NCBI GenBank assembly: GCA_947451525.1 | Contig: CANFZM010000002.1 | Coordinates: forward strand, 1 to 64,000 | Direction: 5' to 3' | Length of the DNA stretch: 64,000 bases | Source: Flavobacteriaceae bacterium | GTDB taxonomy: Bacteria; Bacteroidota; Bacteroidia; Flavobacteriales; Flavobacteriaceae | Shown here: in pieces, positions 35,507-44,077 of the stretch | Numbering within the stretch: the stretch's first letter is position 1 | How the letters are laid out: each line of letters begins with the position of its first letter | The notes under the pieces: generated by a model | Seen by the model: the letters and a program-made list of their open reading frames with translations, nothing else | Database searches by the model: none | What the model was told of the DNA's origin: nothing | Program-made: the position numbers and the translations under genes

Positions 35507-36526
35507 TTATTCAATTATTACTTCTCTATAAATAGCAATTGGACTAATCGCAATTTTAGGAAAACTTGGTACAAAAAAGAATTTTTCAAAGTTTTCAAAT
35601 GATGAAAAAACATTTCGAAATATTTTGTCATAAACTACAGCTTCTGTTAATTCATCATCTTCATAACCCAAAAATTCATCATTTAAGTCTACACGAATAT
35701 CTTTTTTTCTTGGACAAGATGTAATAATACCAAAAACCGATAACTTTATGTTAGGTCTACTACCATAAGTGAAAATTACATTTTCAAAATCTCCATTTAC
35801 TAAATATTGGCTTTTCAAATTTGATAAAATTTGAAATTCTGGGAACATTTCAAATGGAGCTAATCTAAAATTTAATCTATTTGGTGAAAATGTATCCAAA
35901 AATGTTTTAACTCTTTCTACAAATGTTTCGTCAAGAAGTTGTGCTTTTGATAATTCTTCAAGAGTTTTATCAAATTGTTTTTCAATTGCTTTTAGTTTAG
36001 CCAACTCTTTTACATTATTTGCCTTTGCAAGTCCTCTTTTCAGTTCATTAATTTCTTTTTTTTGAGCTATTATTTCTGGAGATTTTTCTAAAGCTGATGC
36101 ATAAATTAGTCTTTGAATTTCATTAAAATTTGACATTATTTCTTTGAATCGTTTGAAATCTTCAAACGAACTCCAACCATTTGCTTTGATATAGTTAAAG
36201 TTTGGAACTTCTTCTAAAAAATCATTAAATGAAGTTGTAAGCGATAAATTTAAATCTTTAAGAACATTATTTTCAGTTAGTTTTTTTTCTACATCGTTTA
36301 ATAATTCGTGATAAAGTTCAATTTTTTCTGTTCTAATTTTTTTGTCTTTATCAGAAGTTCCAATACTTCCTTTTAAAATTTTTAAATCAAATCCTAATTC
36401 TGAATTTAGTCCACCTTCTTCTTCAATTGCTCTAGTTATTTCGTTAATTAATCCTCCGCTCAATTGGCTACTAATAGATTTAGCTTTGTCATAATCGAAA
36501 TATATTAAATCTTTTATTGATTTCAT
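35507..36526 (-). CDS. Uncharacterised protein, possibly DUF6414-like
   Basis: 339-residue soluble protein. It opens with IKDLIYFDYDKAKSISSQLSGG, which resembles the start of DUF6414-type proteins (tyrosine-aspartate rich, then SQLxGG); this assignment is tentative. A central helical, coiled-coil-rich stretch (about residues 70-200; IIAQKKEINELKRGLAKANN) is followed by a beta-rich C-terminal domain. No membrane segment or catalytic motif stands out. Its upstream region (R2) is a near copy of that of the membrane protein at 30824-31615, so the two may be regulated together. Confidence 0.65.
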   Translation of the reverse strand: MKSIKDLIYFDYDKAKSISSQLSGGLINEITRAIEEEGGLNSELGFDLKILKGSIGTSDKDKKIRTEKIELYHELLNDVEKKLTENNVLKDLNLSLTTSFNDFLEEVPNFNYIKANGWSSFEDFKRFKEIMSNFNEIQRLIYASALEKSPEIIAQKKEINELKRGLAKANNVKELAKLKAIEKQFDKTLEELSKAQLLDETFVERVKTFLDTFSPNRLNFRLAPFEMFPEFQILSNLKSQYLVNGDFENVIFTYGSRPNIKLSVFGIITSCPRKKDIRVDLNDEFLGYEDDELTEAVVYDKIFRNVFSSFENFEKFFFVPSFPKIAISPIAIYREVIIE

Positions 36527-36567
36527 TTTAGTCTTTTTTAGGATTTTTTTTCAGAAGCTTGCAAACA

Positions 36568-36658
36568 ACGTCAGTTCGTCTAAAAACCTAAATTTTCATA
36601 AGAACTAACCTTTATTAAAATCAAATATACTACTTTTTAGCAAGGATAAAAAGATAAG
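36568..36658 (-). repeat. Repeated upstream region R2
   Basis: Near-identical copy of R1 (31653-31744), again placed about 42 bp upstream of a minus-strand gene start. It contains the -7 box TATATTTG at 36623-36630 on the minus strand. Confidence 0.85.
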
Positions 36659-36739
36659 GTTATTTTAATAAAAAAATGAATGATTTGGTTAAAATAAATC
36701 CATTAAATAACAAAACACATCTTATCTCGGTTTTACTAC

Positions 36740-37095
36740 ATCTAGTTTGTATCCGAATATATCCACAACAGAATGACTTAAATCTGTATTTATGTTATCA
36801 AGAGCTTTATTTATGTCGGCAAGTTCTAGATCGTGATTATACCAATCCAGCACCTGATGAATCCAATCTGGAACATAATTACACCAATCTAGTACAGGTC
36901 GACTTCAAGATTAATTTTTTAAAAAAAATCTAAAACTAGACAACTTAAATCTACAACAAGGTCATTTCAATACAACACTTGACAATATAGATACAGATTT
37001 ATGTTGGTAGGAGCTGGAACACAATTACTCCAATACAGCACACGATTACTCCAATCGAGAACAAGACGACTCCAATCTACTGTTTTAGTAATTAA
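36740..37095. repeat. 21-bp periodic degenerate tandem array (about 17 units)
   Basis: Cutting the sequence every 21 bases from 36740 gives successive units that mostly begin ATC or ATA and end in CCA, AAG or TAA. The best conserved are ATCTGGAACATAATTACACC, ATACAGCACACGATTACTCC and ATCGAGAACAAGACGACTCC. An approximate consensus is ATCTAGAACANGANGACTCC plus A. Register is kept through 17 units, except for one A/T-rich unit of 20 bp at 36908-36927. In one frame the units would give heptapeptides like NLEHNYT, but a frameshift at the A/T run and an in-frame TAG at 37008-37010 break it. It is more mixed in composition than the flanks. The rest of 36527-37243 is R2 and AT-rich DNA. Confidence 0.85.
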
Positions 37096-37243
37096 ATAAT
37101 TAGCGGAGCCCAATAAAATTAAGTATTTGTAAATTTTAAGAAAATATTTAGAATTTTAACATACTATGCTGCAATATAGTTAGTTATATTTTATATCTTT
37201 AAATAAGAATTTCAACAATTGTTTAATTAAAATTTAAGTAGAA

Positions 37244-37858
37244 ATGGGAAGATCCTATTTTCCAACGTCGGATGCTGCGCAATCCGCTTGGGCAAGCAAT
37301 TATAAACTTAAAATTGCAGAGGTTGCTTCTGCTCTTGGTTTGACACCAGAGCAAGCAGAAAAACAAATCGCAAATTGCGACAAAATTATGGGAGGTATCA
37401 GTAATGTGTCAGCCAAAAGAGCCGATTTAAAAGAGGCTATCGGAAAACGAAATGGAATAATTGCTACTAATGGAGAAGCATTGCGCGCAGACATTAGTAA
37501 CATTAAAACATTGCCTGGCTATACTGCGGGTATCGGTAGTGCGTTGGGTATTATTAGCGTTTCCTCCAGTACCGATTATGCCACCTTTAAACCAACATTA
37601 ATTATTGGGATGTTTGGTGGTAAGGTGCGTATTAAATTTAAAAAAATGGATACGGACGGTGTAAATATCTATCGCAAAAAAATAGATGCTTCCGAATGGT
37701 CTTTCTTAGCTAAAGCTAACAAGAGTCCGTACGATCAAAGTTTTATTTTGGAAGTGCCTGGACAAACTGAGATATGGCAGTATCGTGCCTATGGGGTTTT
37801 AAATGATATCGAGATAGGAAAACCAAGTGATATTATTCAGGTAGTTTATCTATTATAG
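37244..37858 (+). CDS. Uncharacterised protein with helical and FN3-like domains
   Basis: 204 residues without a signal peptide. Residues 1-100 are helical and Ala-rich (MGRSYFPTSDAAQSAWASNY, then VASALGLTPEQAEKQI). A linker GSALGIIS...ATFKPTLIIGMFGGKVRIKFKK leads into a C-terminal beta-sandwich-like segment (GVNIYRKKIDASEWSFLAKA, then EIWQYRAYGV and GKPSDIIQVVY) with a fibronectin type III flavour. Proteins of this layout seem to recur in flavobacteria, but I cannot name a function. It sits downstream of the 21-bp array and has a strong terminator. Confidence 0.78.
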   Translation: MGRSYFPTSDAAQSAWASNYKLKIAEVASALGLTPEQAEKQIANCDKIMGGISNVSAKRADLKEAIGKRNGIIATNGEALRADISNIKTLPGYTAGIGSALGIISVSSSTDYATFKPTLIIGMFGGKVRIKFKKMDTDGVNIYRKKIDASEWSFLAKANKSPYDQSFILEVPGQTEIWQYRAYGVLNDIEIGKPSDIIQVVYLL

Positions 37859-37882
37859 GTTGGAAAAAAATGTTGTGGAAAG

Positions 37883-37910
37883 AAAAGTAGGCGGGAGCCT
37901 ACTTTTTTTT
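37883..37910 (+). terminator. Terminator after the FN3-like protein gene
   Basis: A 10-bp stem AAAAGTAGGC / GCCTACTTTT with loop GGGA and a T run. Confidence 0.93.
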
Positions 37911-37966
37911 ATCTTAAAGTTACTCAATTGGTATAATTCAATTTATTTTTCTATAAATCCAAGGGT

Positions 37967-38052
37967 TTTAAAATAAAAATCCGAACCAATCCATCAATAT
38001 CCATTTTATCCGCGTTCCAATATTTCGCTTTAGCGAAAAGCCAAGCACCTTT
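37967..38052. repeat. 86-bp direct repeat, copy A
   Basis: Starts TTTAAAATAAAAATCCGAAC and ends with the hairpin word TTTCGCTTTAGCGAAA and AGCCAAGCACCTTT. Copy B at 38082-38167 is nearly identical, offset by 115 bp. No gene lies in 37859-38237 beyond these repeats and the terminator. Confidence 0.93.
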
Positions 38053-38081
38053 TACCCAATCCAAAACTATGTTCTATAAGA

Positions 38082-38167
38082 TTTAAAATAAAAATCCGAG
38101 CCAATCCATCAAAATCCGTTTCATCCGCGTTCCAATATTTCGCTTTAGCGAAAAGCCAAGCACCTTT
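38082..38167. repeat. 86-bp direct repeat, copy B
   Basis: Second copy of 37967-38052 with a few substitutions (ATCCGAGCCAATCCATCAAA versus ATCCGAACCAATCCATCAAT). The internal hairpin TTTCGCTTTAGCGAAA is preserved. Confidence 0.93.
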
Positions 38168-38237
38168 CACAATTAAAATAAGGATTTATTAAAGTATTTA
38201 AAGCTATTGGAACTTTACATTAATTACTAAAAATAAT

Positions 38238-38654
38238 TTATGCTTTTTTCTCCATTTCTTCCAACATCCGAATGATTTTATCCAACTTATCTACTTCCAT
38301 AGAATTGAGTTGGATGGCAAGTGCTTCAATTTCAATCTTAGCATCAATATTGGTTTTGTAATCGGCTTGAGCCTGAACGCGATCTCTTTCGTTTTGACGG
38401 TTTTGAGCCATCATAATAATGGGAGCGGCATAGGCCGCTTGGGTAGAAAACAAAAGATTTAATAAAATGAAAGGGTAGGGATCCCAATGCGAAACATAAG
38501 CTATCAAATTCAATCCCATCCAAACTACTACTAAAATAGTTTGAATAATTATAAAAGACCACGAGCCCATTCCGTTAGCAACTGCATCGGCAACCCTGCT
38601 TCCTAAACTTAAACTAGCTTTGTGTTGTTCGTGCCAATTTTTAGGTAATTCCAT
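38238..38654 (-). CDS. DUF1003 family membrane protein
   Basis: 138 residues. The DUF1003 core has an N-terminal amphipathic region (SLGSRVADAVANGMGSW), two transmembrane helices (FIIIQTILVVVWMGLNLIAYV and PFILLNLLFSTQAAYAAPIIMM), then NRQNERDRVQAQADYKTNIDAKIEIE and a coiled-coil C-terminus. Function unknown. Its 3' end is duplicated as a remnant at 30569-30658, 7.7 kb away in the same orientation. Confidence 0.9.
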   Translation of the reverse strand: MELPKNWHEQHKASLSLGSRVADAVANGMGSWSFIIIQTILVVVWMGLNLIAYVSHWDPYPFILLNLLFSTQAAYAAPIIMMAQNRQNERDRVQAQADYKTNIDAKIEIEALAIQLNSMEVDKLDKIIRMLEEMEKKA

Positions 38655-38775
38655 ATTTTTTTGTTGAAAGATAGTAATAATAGTTCAGCTCTATATCAAA
38701 GAGGTTATTAATAATTTAGGTTATGAATCCAACTGAATTTTACCGCAATACATTGGATATTAAGATAAAATAAAG

Positions 38776-38783
38776 TATTTTTG
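38776..38783 (+). promoter_or_regulatory. -7 box of the secreted protein at 38808
   Basis: TATTTTTG, 24 bp before the ATG at 38808; it overlaps the track's extended start and supports the shorter one. Confidence 0.5.
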
Positions 38784-38807
38784 TTGCAAATTTTAACTTT
38801 ACAAATA

Positions 38808-40001
38808 ATGAATTTCCCCAAATTAGTATTATCCCTTTTCGTATTGGCTGCAGTAACAACTGTAAAGGCCCAAAGTGTTTCTTCTCAAATGGTAGAATTT
38901 CAAATGTTGAAAGCGCCAAAAAATCCAATTGATGCTGCTTCTAGGCTATTGAAAGTAACCGTTACTTCTCCGTATAGTTTGAAAACAGAAGATGTAGTTG
39001 CACAATCGAAAGTAGATTTTCAAAATGCTTTAAAAAACTACAACCAAACGGTTGCAGATAGCGAAAAAGAGTTCCAACAAAAATTGGTAGATTACAATCA
39101 AGAAGTTGCTAAGGCTAAAGAAAAATTTGAATTGGAATCGGCTGAATTCAAAAAATTATCCATGTTGGAGCGTTTAACAATGACCGATCAAGGTAAAAAC
39201 CCACATTTGGTTACTCCTACAAAACCATTGTATTACAAACCACAACCTCCTGTTTACAGAGATCCAAACTTAAACGACTATATCATTGTAGATAATAATG
39301 TATTGGCTTCGCAAGTAACTATTGCTGGTTTTTCTCGTGACGGAAATTATGTGGATGTTAATTTAGACATTCAAAAATTGAATTTTCAAGATAACGCCGG
39401 ACAAACTTTTGCCAACCAACCAACTAAATTGGTTGTAAAAGTAAACGGAGTAGAAAAAATCAATACTACCTTCTTTAAAGATTTTGCTTTTATTTCTTCT
39501 GCACCAACAAATAACATCAACAAACCATTAGAAGAAAAAAATCACTTGAACAAAGTTATGGCTTTCATCAACCAATATCTTAATGATAATTTTGGATACC
39601 AAAGTATGCGAGGTACCGTGAAACTTCAAAGTGTAAAAAATAAAGGGAAATACGATGATTTGGAAAGAGCAGACATTAATGTTACTACCAACTTAAGAAA
39701 GTTAAACCCACAAAATCCTGAAATAACTGCTGTTGCAATGACTAACATGCAAAAAGGAATTGATATCTGGAAAGAAACGTTAACCAAAATTGCTTATAAA
39801 GATAAAAATGCCGATTTCAACAATAAAATTGCGGAATTTGTATATTTCAACTTAATCCGTTTGAACATTGCTTTGGGTAAAAAGACAGAGGCTGAAAAAT
39901 ATTTAAACGAATTTCAAGAGAATCAAATTTATATGAAATTGTCTTATGACGATCAAAATGAATTGAAATCTTTAGAAACTTCTATTTACAATTCTAAATA
40001 A
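38808..40001 (+). CDS. Secreted protein of unknown function
   Basis: 397 residues after correcting the start to the ATG at 38808, which begins a signal peptide (MNFPKLVLSLFVLAAVTTVK, then AQ). A coiled-coil stretch at about residues 55-110 (SEKEFQQKLVDYNQEVAKAK) is followed by a Pro/Tyr-rich segment (KPLYYKPQPPVYRDP), a mixed alpha/beta region and a helical TPR-like C-terminus (FNLIRLNIALGKKTEAEKYLNEF). It is likely periplasmic or outer-membrane associated. No family recognised. A terminator follows. Confidence 0.75.
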   Translation: MNFPKLVLSLFVLAAVTTVKAQSVSSQMVEFQMLKAPKNPIDAASRLLKVTVTSPYSLKTEDVVAQSKVDFQNALKNYNQTVADSEKEFQQKLVDYNQEVAKAKEKFELESAEFKKLSMLERLTMTDQGKNPHLVTPTKPLYYKPQPPVYRDPNLNDYIIVDNNVLASQVTIAGFSRDGNYVDVNLDIQKLNFQDNAGQTFANQPTKLVVKVNGVEKINTTFFKDFAFISSAPTNNINKPLEEKNHLNKVMAFINQYLNDNFGYQSMRGTVKLQSVKNKGKYDDLERADINVTTNLRKLNPQNPEITAVAMTNMQKGIDIWKETLTKIAYKDKNADFNNKIAEFVYFNLIRLNIALGKKTEAEKYLNEFQENQIYMKLSYDDQNELKSLETSIYNSK

Positions 40002-40008
40002 TAAACTG

Positions 40009-40041
40009 GGGTAAAGCAGCTACTGTTTTACCCTTTTTTTT
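40009..40041 (+). terminator. Terminator after secreted protein gene
   Basis: Stem GGGTAAA / TTTACCC around an 11-base loop, then a run of T. Confidence 0.82.
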
Positions 40042-40091
40042 ATTCTAAAATTGGCATTTACGAAAGCAAAATTGGGTTAATCTGTACAGCT

Positions 40092-40195
40092 TTTGTCTAT
40101 CCGACGAAGCAAATCCCCTAACGTAAGTAACTAATGCGATTGCTGCTCTAGTTCGCTATGCTCGTGCCCTCTTTCGTAAGAAGGACAACAAAACT
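40092..40195. repeat. Degenerate copy of the palindromic repeat
   Basis: The left part TTTTGTCTATCCGACGAAGC and the right end TTCGTAAGAAGGACAACAAA resemble the arms of the elements at 23604-23679 and 32149-32228. The middle is diverged. It fills most of the gap between two secreted-protein genes; the gap 40002-40295 shows no gene. Confidence 0.55.
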
Positions 40196-40295
40196 AACAA
40201 AATTTGTTTTCTACAAATGCTTTAAATAATAGAATAAGTATAAAAATTACAAAAAGCAATTTCAACGAAACTTTAAATAACCTAAAAAATTACCA

Positions 40296-41708
40296 ATGAA
40301 TATTAAAATTTTTACCAGTTTGGCTTTACTAGTAGTTTCTAGTTTAATGGCACAAAGTAAAGTAGAGTGGGGTACCAAGTTTGATGTGGATACCAAAAAC
40401 GAGCAAGACCTGCAATTGGTTATGAAAGATAACTACAATTACTATATGGCTTCTGTGGTTAACCATGACGGAATGTTGGCTCAAAACCAAGTGATTATTA
40501 GAAAGTTTGATCAAAGAAATCAATTGGTGAATACCTTCACGCAAAACTTTCCGTTAGCAGATATGTTCACTTTGCATTTCTACAAAGGAAGTTTCCAATT
40601 GGGAGATACTAAATTTGTAGTTTTCACCCATTCGTATTCTAATAAAACCAAAAAAGCACAGTTAGACAAAATTGTTTTTGATAAAACTACTGGAACTTTT
40701 ACTACCACTACGCTTTTTGAATACCCAATACTTTCTTTGTCTAAATCGGGAGACATCTATACGATGCGTTCGGAAAACGGAAAATATATTGGAATTGTAT
40801 TTCAAAAATATGGAACGAAGAAAGATCCAGAAGAAAGCGATTGTATTGTTTTAGACGGGGCTACCTTGGACGAAGTTTGGAAAAAAACTATTTCTTTTCC
40901 AGCAGAATCCAATACGAATGAAAGAGTGCTTACCAATTCTGGTAGATTTGCATTCGTAAGAACCATCAAAGAAGTCGGTTACAACCATGTTTTAGCCATG
41001 GTAGATGCTAACGGTATTGAAAATAAAGATTTTGGTGCCGTTATCAAACTTCAAAAACCTATTGCAATTTCTATTGGAACCCAAGATTATCTTGTTGCCT
41101 TTAATTATCCCGCAAAAGGAATCCGTAGAGGCGATTATGGTTATTTAATGCTGTACGATATTCAATTGGGTAAAATGCTACAAAATAATGATATAGATGG
41201 ATTTAATAGTATCAAAGATCTTAATCAAGTAGTGTTTAGAAATGTAACTATCCAAAATAACGAAATTCAGTTGTTTTCAGATTGTAAATACCAAGCGGGT
41301 ACTATGCCAGATCCTGCATTCCCAAATACTAGTTTTACAATTCCTTTATACAGATTTGGTCATTCTAGCGTTATTGTTCTTGGAATGGATGGGAAATTTA
41401 AGAAAAAAATTAATTTAGGTGATGAAACTAATATCTATAATGATTCTTTCGGTTTGCTTAAAAACCGTGGTGATTATTATATCAATTTAGGGTATCACGG
41501 TGGTTTCTTTAAATTAAACTCTCCTAACTTAGATACTAGAGAAACTAAAATATCTTTAGATTATAATTCGGAGTTTAGAGATTATCAATATGGCGAATAC
41601 ATCAACCAACTTTTCACTTATTTTCCAGATAGAAATGCCATGTTGTTTGCTAAACGATTTACTGATGGTAAAATGATTTTTGTAAGTTATAATGATGTAA
41701 AACTATAA
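40296..41708 (+). CDS. Secreted protein, possibly beta-propeller-like
   Basis: 470 residues with a signal peptide (MNIKIFTSLALLVVSSLMAQ). The mature protein is made of repeated beta-strand segments with DGATLDEVWKK, LTNSGRFAFVRT and VIVLGMDGKFKKKINLG, reminiscent of propeller blades, though no known repeat is clear. It follows a secreted protein gene on the same strand but is separated by a terminator and a repeat. Function unknown. Confidence 0.72.
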   Translation: MNIKIFTSLALLVVSSLMAQSKVEWGTKFDVDTKNEQDLQLVMKDNYNYYMASVVNHDGMLAQNQVIIRKFDQRNQLVNTFTQNFPLADMFTLHFYKGSFQLGDTKFVVFTHSYSNKTKKAQLDKIVFDKTTGTFTTTTLFEYPILSLSKSGDIYTMRSENGKYIGIVFQKYGTKKDPEESDCIVLDGATLDEVWKKTISFPAESNTNERVLTNSGRFAFVRTIKEVGYNHVLAMVDANGIENKDFGAVIKLQKPIAISIGTQDYLVAFNYPAKGIRRGDYGYLMLYDIQLGKMLQNNDIDGFNSIKDLNQVVFRNVTIQNNEIQLFSDCKYQAGTMPDPAFPNTSFTIPLYRFGHSSVIVLGMDGKFKKKINLGDETNIYNDSFGLLKNRGDYYINLGYHGGFFKLNSPNLDTRETKISLDYNSEFRDYQYGEYINQLFTYFPDRNAMLFAKRFTDGKMIFVSYNDVKL

Positions 41709-41734
41709 GTTACTCACCAATATAATTGCAACAA

Positions 41735-41770
41735 AAAAATCCGGATTACGATAAGTAAATCCGGATTTTT
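41735..41770. terminator. Bidirectional terminator between convergent genes
   Basis: Stem AAAAATCCGGA / TCCGGATTTTT with a 14-base loop; A run on the left and T run on the right. Confidence 0.85.
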
Positions 41771-41803
41771 CATGATTAATGATTTGTAAATCTATGGGTT
41801 ATT

Positions 41804-43897
41804 TTATTTCTGGTATTTCTTTTTCTTTAGCAAATAGGATGCTGTTTGATAATACGAAATAGTTTCCTTGATTAAATCGGTTCGTTCTTTTTCCAAAGGC
41901 TTTTGATCGTAATACAATTGAAAATCAGGTTCTATTCCTTCTTTTGGTTGCAGTGTTAATTGGAACTGTTTGGCTTTTTTAACTGGTGAAATAATCGTCA
42001 ATACATTGTCTTTTATCAATCCTAAATCTTGGTAAGTTGCAATTAAAGCACGCGGTTTATAATCAGGTTTAAGAACGTCTTGTCCGTAAAATTTGCTATC
42101 ATACTTGAAGTTCAATAATCCAAATAAAGTAGGCATTACATCAATTTGCGACATCAAATTAGTGTACCGTTTTGGCGCTACAAATCCTGGTGCATAGATC
42201 ATAGCAGGAATTCTATATTTATCTGCTGGAAGTTCGGTTTTGCCAGAACTAGAAGCACAATGGTCAGCAAGAATTACAAATACTGTATTTTTAAACCAAG
42301 GTTGTTTTTCTGCCATAGCAAAGAATTTTCTAAGCGCATAATCGGTATATTTTACGCCACCTTCCCGAGATTTTGCATGCGAATCAATATCAATTTTTCC
42401 ATCAGGATAGGTAAAAGGTCGGTGGTTGCTTACGGTCATCCAATGGTTAAAGAAGGGTTTGCCCGAACTTGCTTCTTGGTTCATCACCTGGATTGCTTTG
42501 TTGGCCATATCTTCATCACAAACGCCCCAAATATTTGCAAAAGAAATTTCATTGGGTTGGAACGCTTTTTTATCTACAATATCATAACCATTTCCAGAAA
42601 AGAAATCGCCCATATTATCAAAATACGCATCCCCACCATACAAGAATTTAGTAGCATATCCTCTTTGTTTGAAAATACTTCCTGTAGAAAATTTGTTTTT
42701 ATTATCTACCCGCTTCACCACGCTTTCGCCAGCAGTAGGAGGGAAGCACAAAGTAACAGCTTCTAATCCACGAACGGTGCGGTTTCCAACAGCATACAGA
42801 TTGGTAAATAACAAACTTTGGGTAGCCAAAGAATCTATAAAAGGAGTGATTTTTTGATCGTTCCCGTAAGCCTTTAAGAAATCGGCGCTGTAACTTTCAA
42901 TTGTAATTAGCACTACATTTTTATGATTTTCGGCAGCAGCACTATTAATTTGTCTTAGGGAACTATCTCTACCAATACCTGGAATTTGCTTTTGCAGTAA
43001 TGCAAAAGCTTCTTTTTCCGGAAGGGTTTTGTAGAATTTATCGTAATCCAATTCACTATTCATAAACGCCAAATAGAATCGGTAAAGTCCATTGGCTTGT
43101 AATTCATTGGCAAACACATTAGTCGAATTTTGTAGTTTAGCAACCGCAGGAATTATAAATAAGGATATTACAAATAAGAAAGCGTAAAGTCCGAAATTCT
43201 TGATTTTTTCCAATCCATTTGGAAGATGGTCTAAATAATTGCTAGATCTTTTTATGATAAAAATAGTTGCAATCAAAGACACAAGCCCAACTCCTATAAA
43301 CAAAGGGACTACAGGATAGGATTCCATAATATTTCCAATTACAGTATTGGTGTAAACCAAATAATCTACCGCAATAAAGTTGTAACGTACCCCAAATTCA
43401 TTCCAAAAAAAGAATTCACTAACTGCATTTTGTACAATGACCAATACAAAAATAAATATCGTAATAGAATACAGTGCAAATCGGATTTTACTTCTGTATT
43501 TAGGTAGAAATAATAACAAACCGAATAAAACTGTTTTTAATGCAATAAAGGAAATTCCAATTTCTGGCAACGAACCACCATATTCATGCAGTATCGATTT
43601 TCCAGAAATGGCATATAGTAATAGTAAAACCAAGCCACCAAAGAAAATATATCCCCAAGGTTTATCAAATTTAGAATTGGATAAAAACAATAAATACAAC
43701 CAAAGTAAAACGCTTGCAACTAGAAATACAAAAGCATCGGAAACTAATCCTAGTACAAATATTTTGATACTATCAATAACTGTGAAGCTAGTTTGGGTAA
43801 TTGGATGAAAAAGAAGTACAACTCTTGTAATAAAACTTATTAGTATATAAAACAAAGCCAGATTATAAAAGGGAGATTTTTTTTGAAATAATTGCAT
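41804..43897 (-). CDS. LTA synthase family membrane sulfatase-fold enzyme
   Basis: 697 residues: five N-terminal transmembrane helices (to about residue 270), then an extracytoplasmic alkaline-phosphatase-like domain. Metal-site features are VLITIESYSADFLKAYGN, the probable nucleophile Thr in GNRTVRGLEA, and LADHCASSSGKTELPADKYRIPAMIY. The family transfers phospho-groups such as phosphoglycerol or phosphoethanolamine to envelope glycans or lipids. A Gram-negative member cannot be making true lipoteichoic acid, so the acceptor is unknown. Monocistronic; an 11-bp inverted repeat near 43902-43930 overlaps its upstream region. Confidence 0.9.
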   Translation of the reverse strand: MQLFQKKSPFYNLALFYILISFITRVVLLFHPITQTSFTVIDSIKIFVLGLVSDAFVFLVASVLLWLYLLFLSNSKFDKPWGYIFFGGLVLLLLYAISGKSILHEYGGSLPEIGISFIALKTVLFGLLLFLPKYRSKIRFALYSITIFIFVLVIVQNAVSEFFFWNEFGVRYNFIAVDYLVYTNTVIGNIMESYPVVPLFIGVGLVSLIATIFIIKRSSNYLDHLPNGLEKIKNFGLYAFLFVISLFIIPAVAKLQNSTNVFANELQANGLYRFYLAFMNSELDYDKFYKTLPEKEAFALLQKQIPGIGRDSSLRQINSAAAENHKNVVLITIESYSADFLKAYGNDQKITPFIDSLATQSLLFTNLYAVGNRTVRGLEAVTLCFPPTAGESVVKRVDNKNKFSTGSIFKQRGYATKFLYGGDAYFDNMGDFFSGNGYDIVDKKAFQPNEISFANIWGVCDEDMANKAIQVMNQEASSGKPFFNHWMTVSNHRPFTYPDGKIDIDSHAKSREGGVKYTDYALRKFFAMAEKQPWFKNTVFVILADHCASSSGKTELPADKYRIPAMIYAPGFVAPKRYTNLMSQIDVMPTLFGLLNFKYDSKFYGQDVLKPDYKPRALIATYQDLGLIKDNVLTIISPVKKAKQFQLTLQPKEGIEPDFQLYYDQKPLEKERTDLIKETISYYQTASYLLKKKKYQK

Positions 43898-44077
43898 TGT
43901 TACTATTTTTTACAAATGTATAAAAAATAGTCCTCTTTAAAAGTAGTTAACGGTAAATTAAGATTCTCTTAAAATCAAGCAACATTAACATTAATTTATA
44001 CTAATAATATTCGATTATCGTTAGGTTTACAAGCAAAAGAAGTCTTTGTATTTTAGAATTAAAAAAAACATTAAATC

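Noticed and set aside
36676-36933. ORF of 85 aa covering the left half of the 21-bp array
   Set aside because: Its sequence is the product of the repeat (NLYLCYQ, ELYLCRQ, NLEHNYT); no ribosome site or family match, and the repeats continue past its end in another frame.
36740-37095. Possible CRISPR array
   Set aside because: Units are contiguous and all vary; there are no identical repeats separated by unique spacers, and no cas genes.
42146-42766. 206-aa plus-strand ORF
   Set aside because: Antisense shadow of the LTA-synthase-like gene; composition is Phe/Ile/Arg-rich as expected for a shadow frame.
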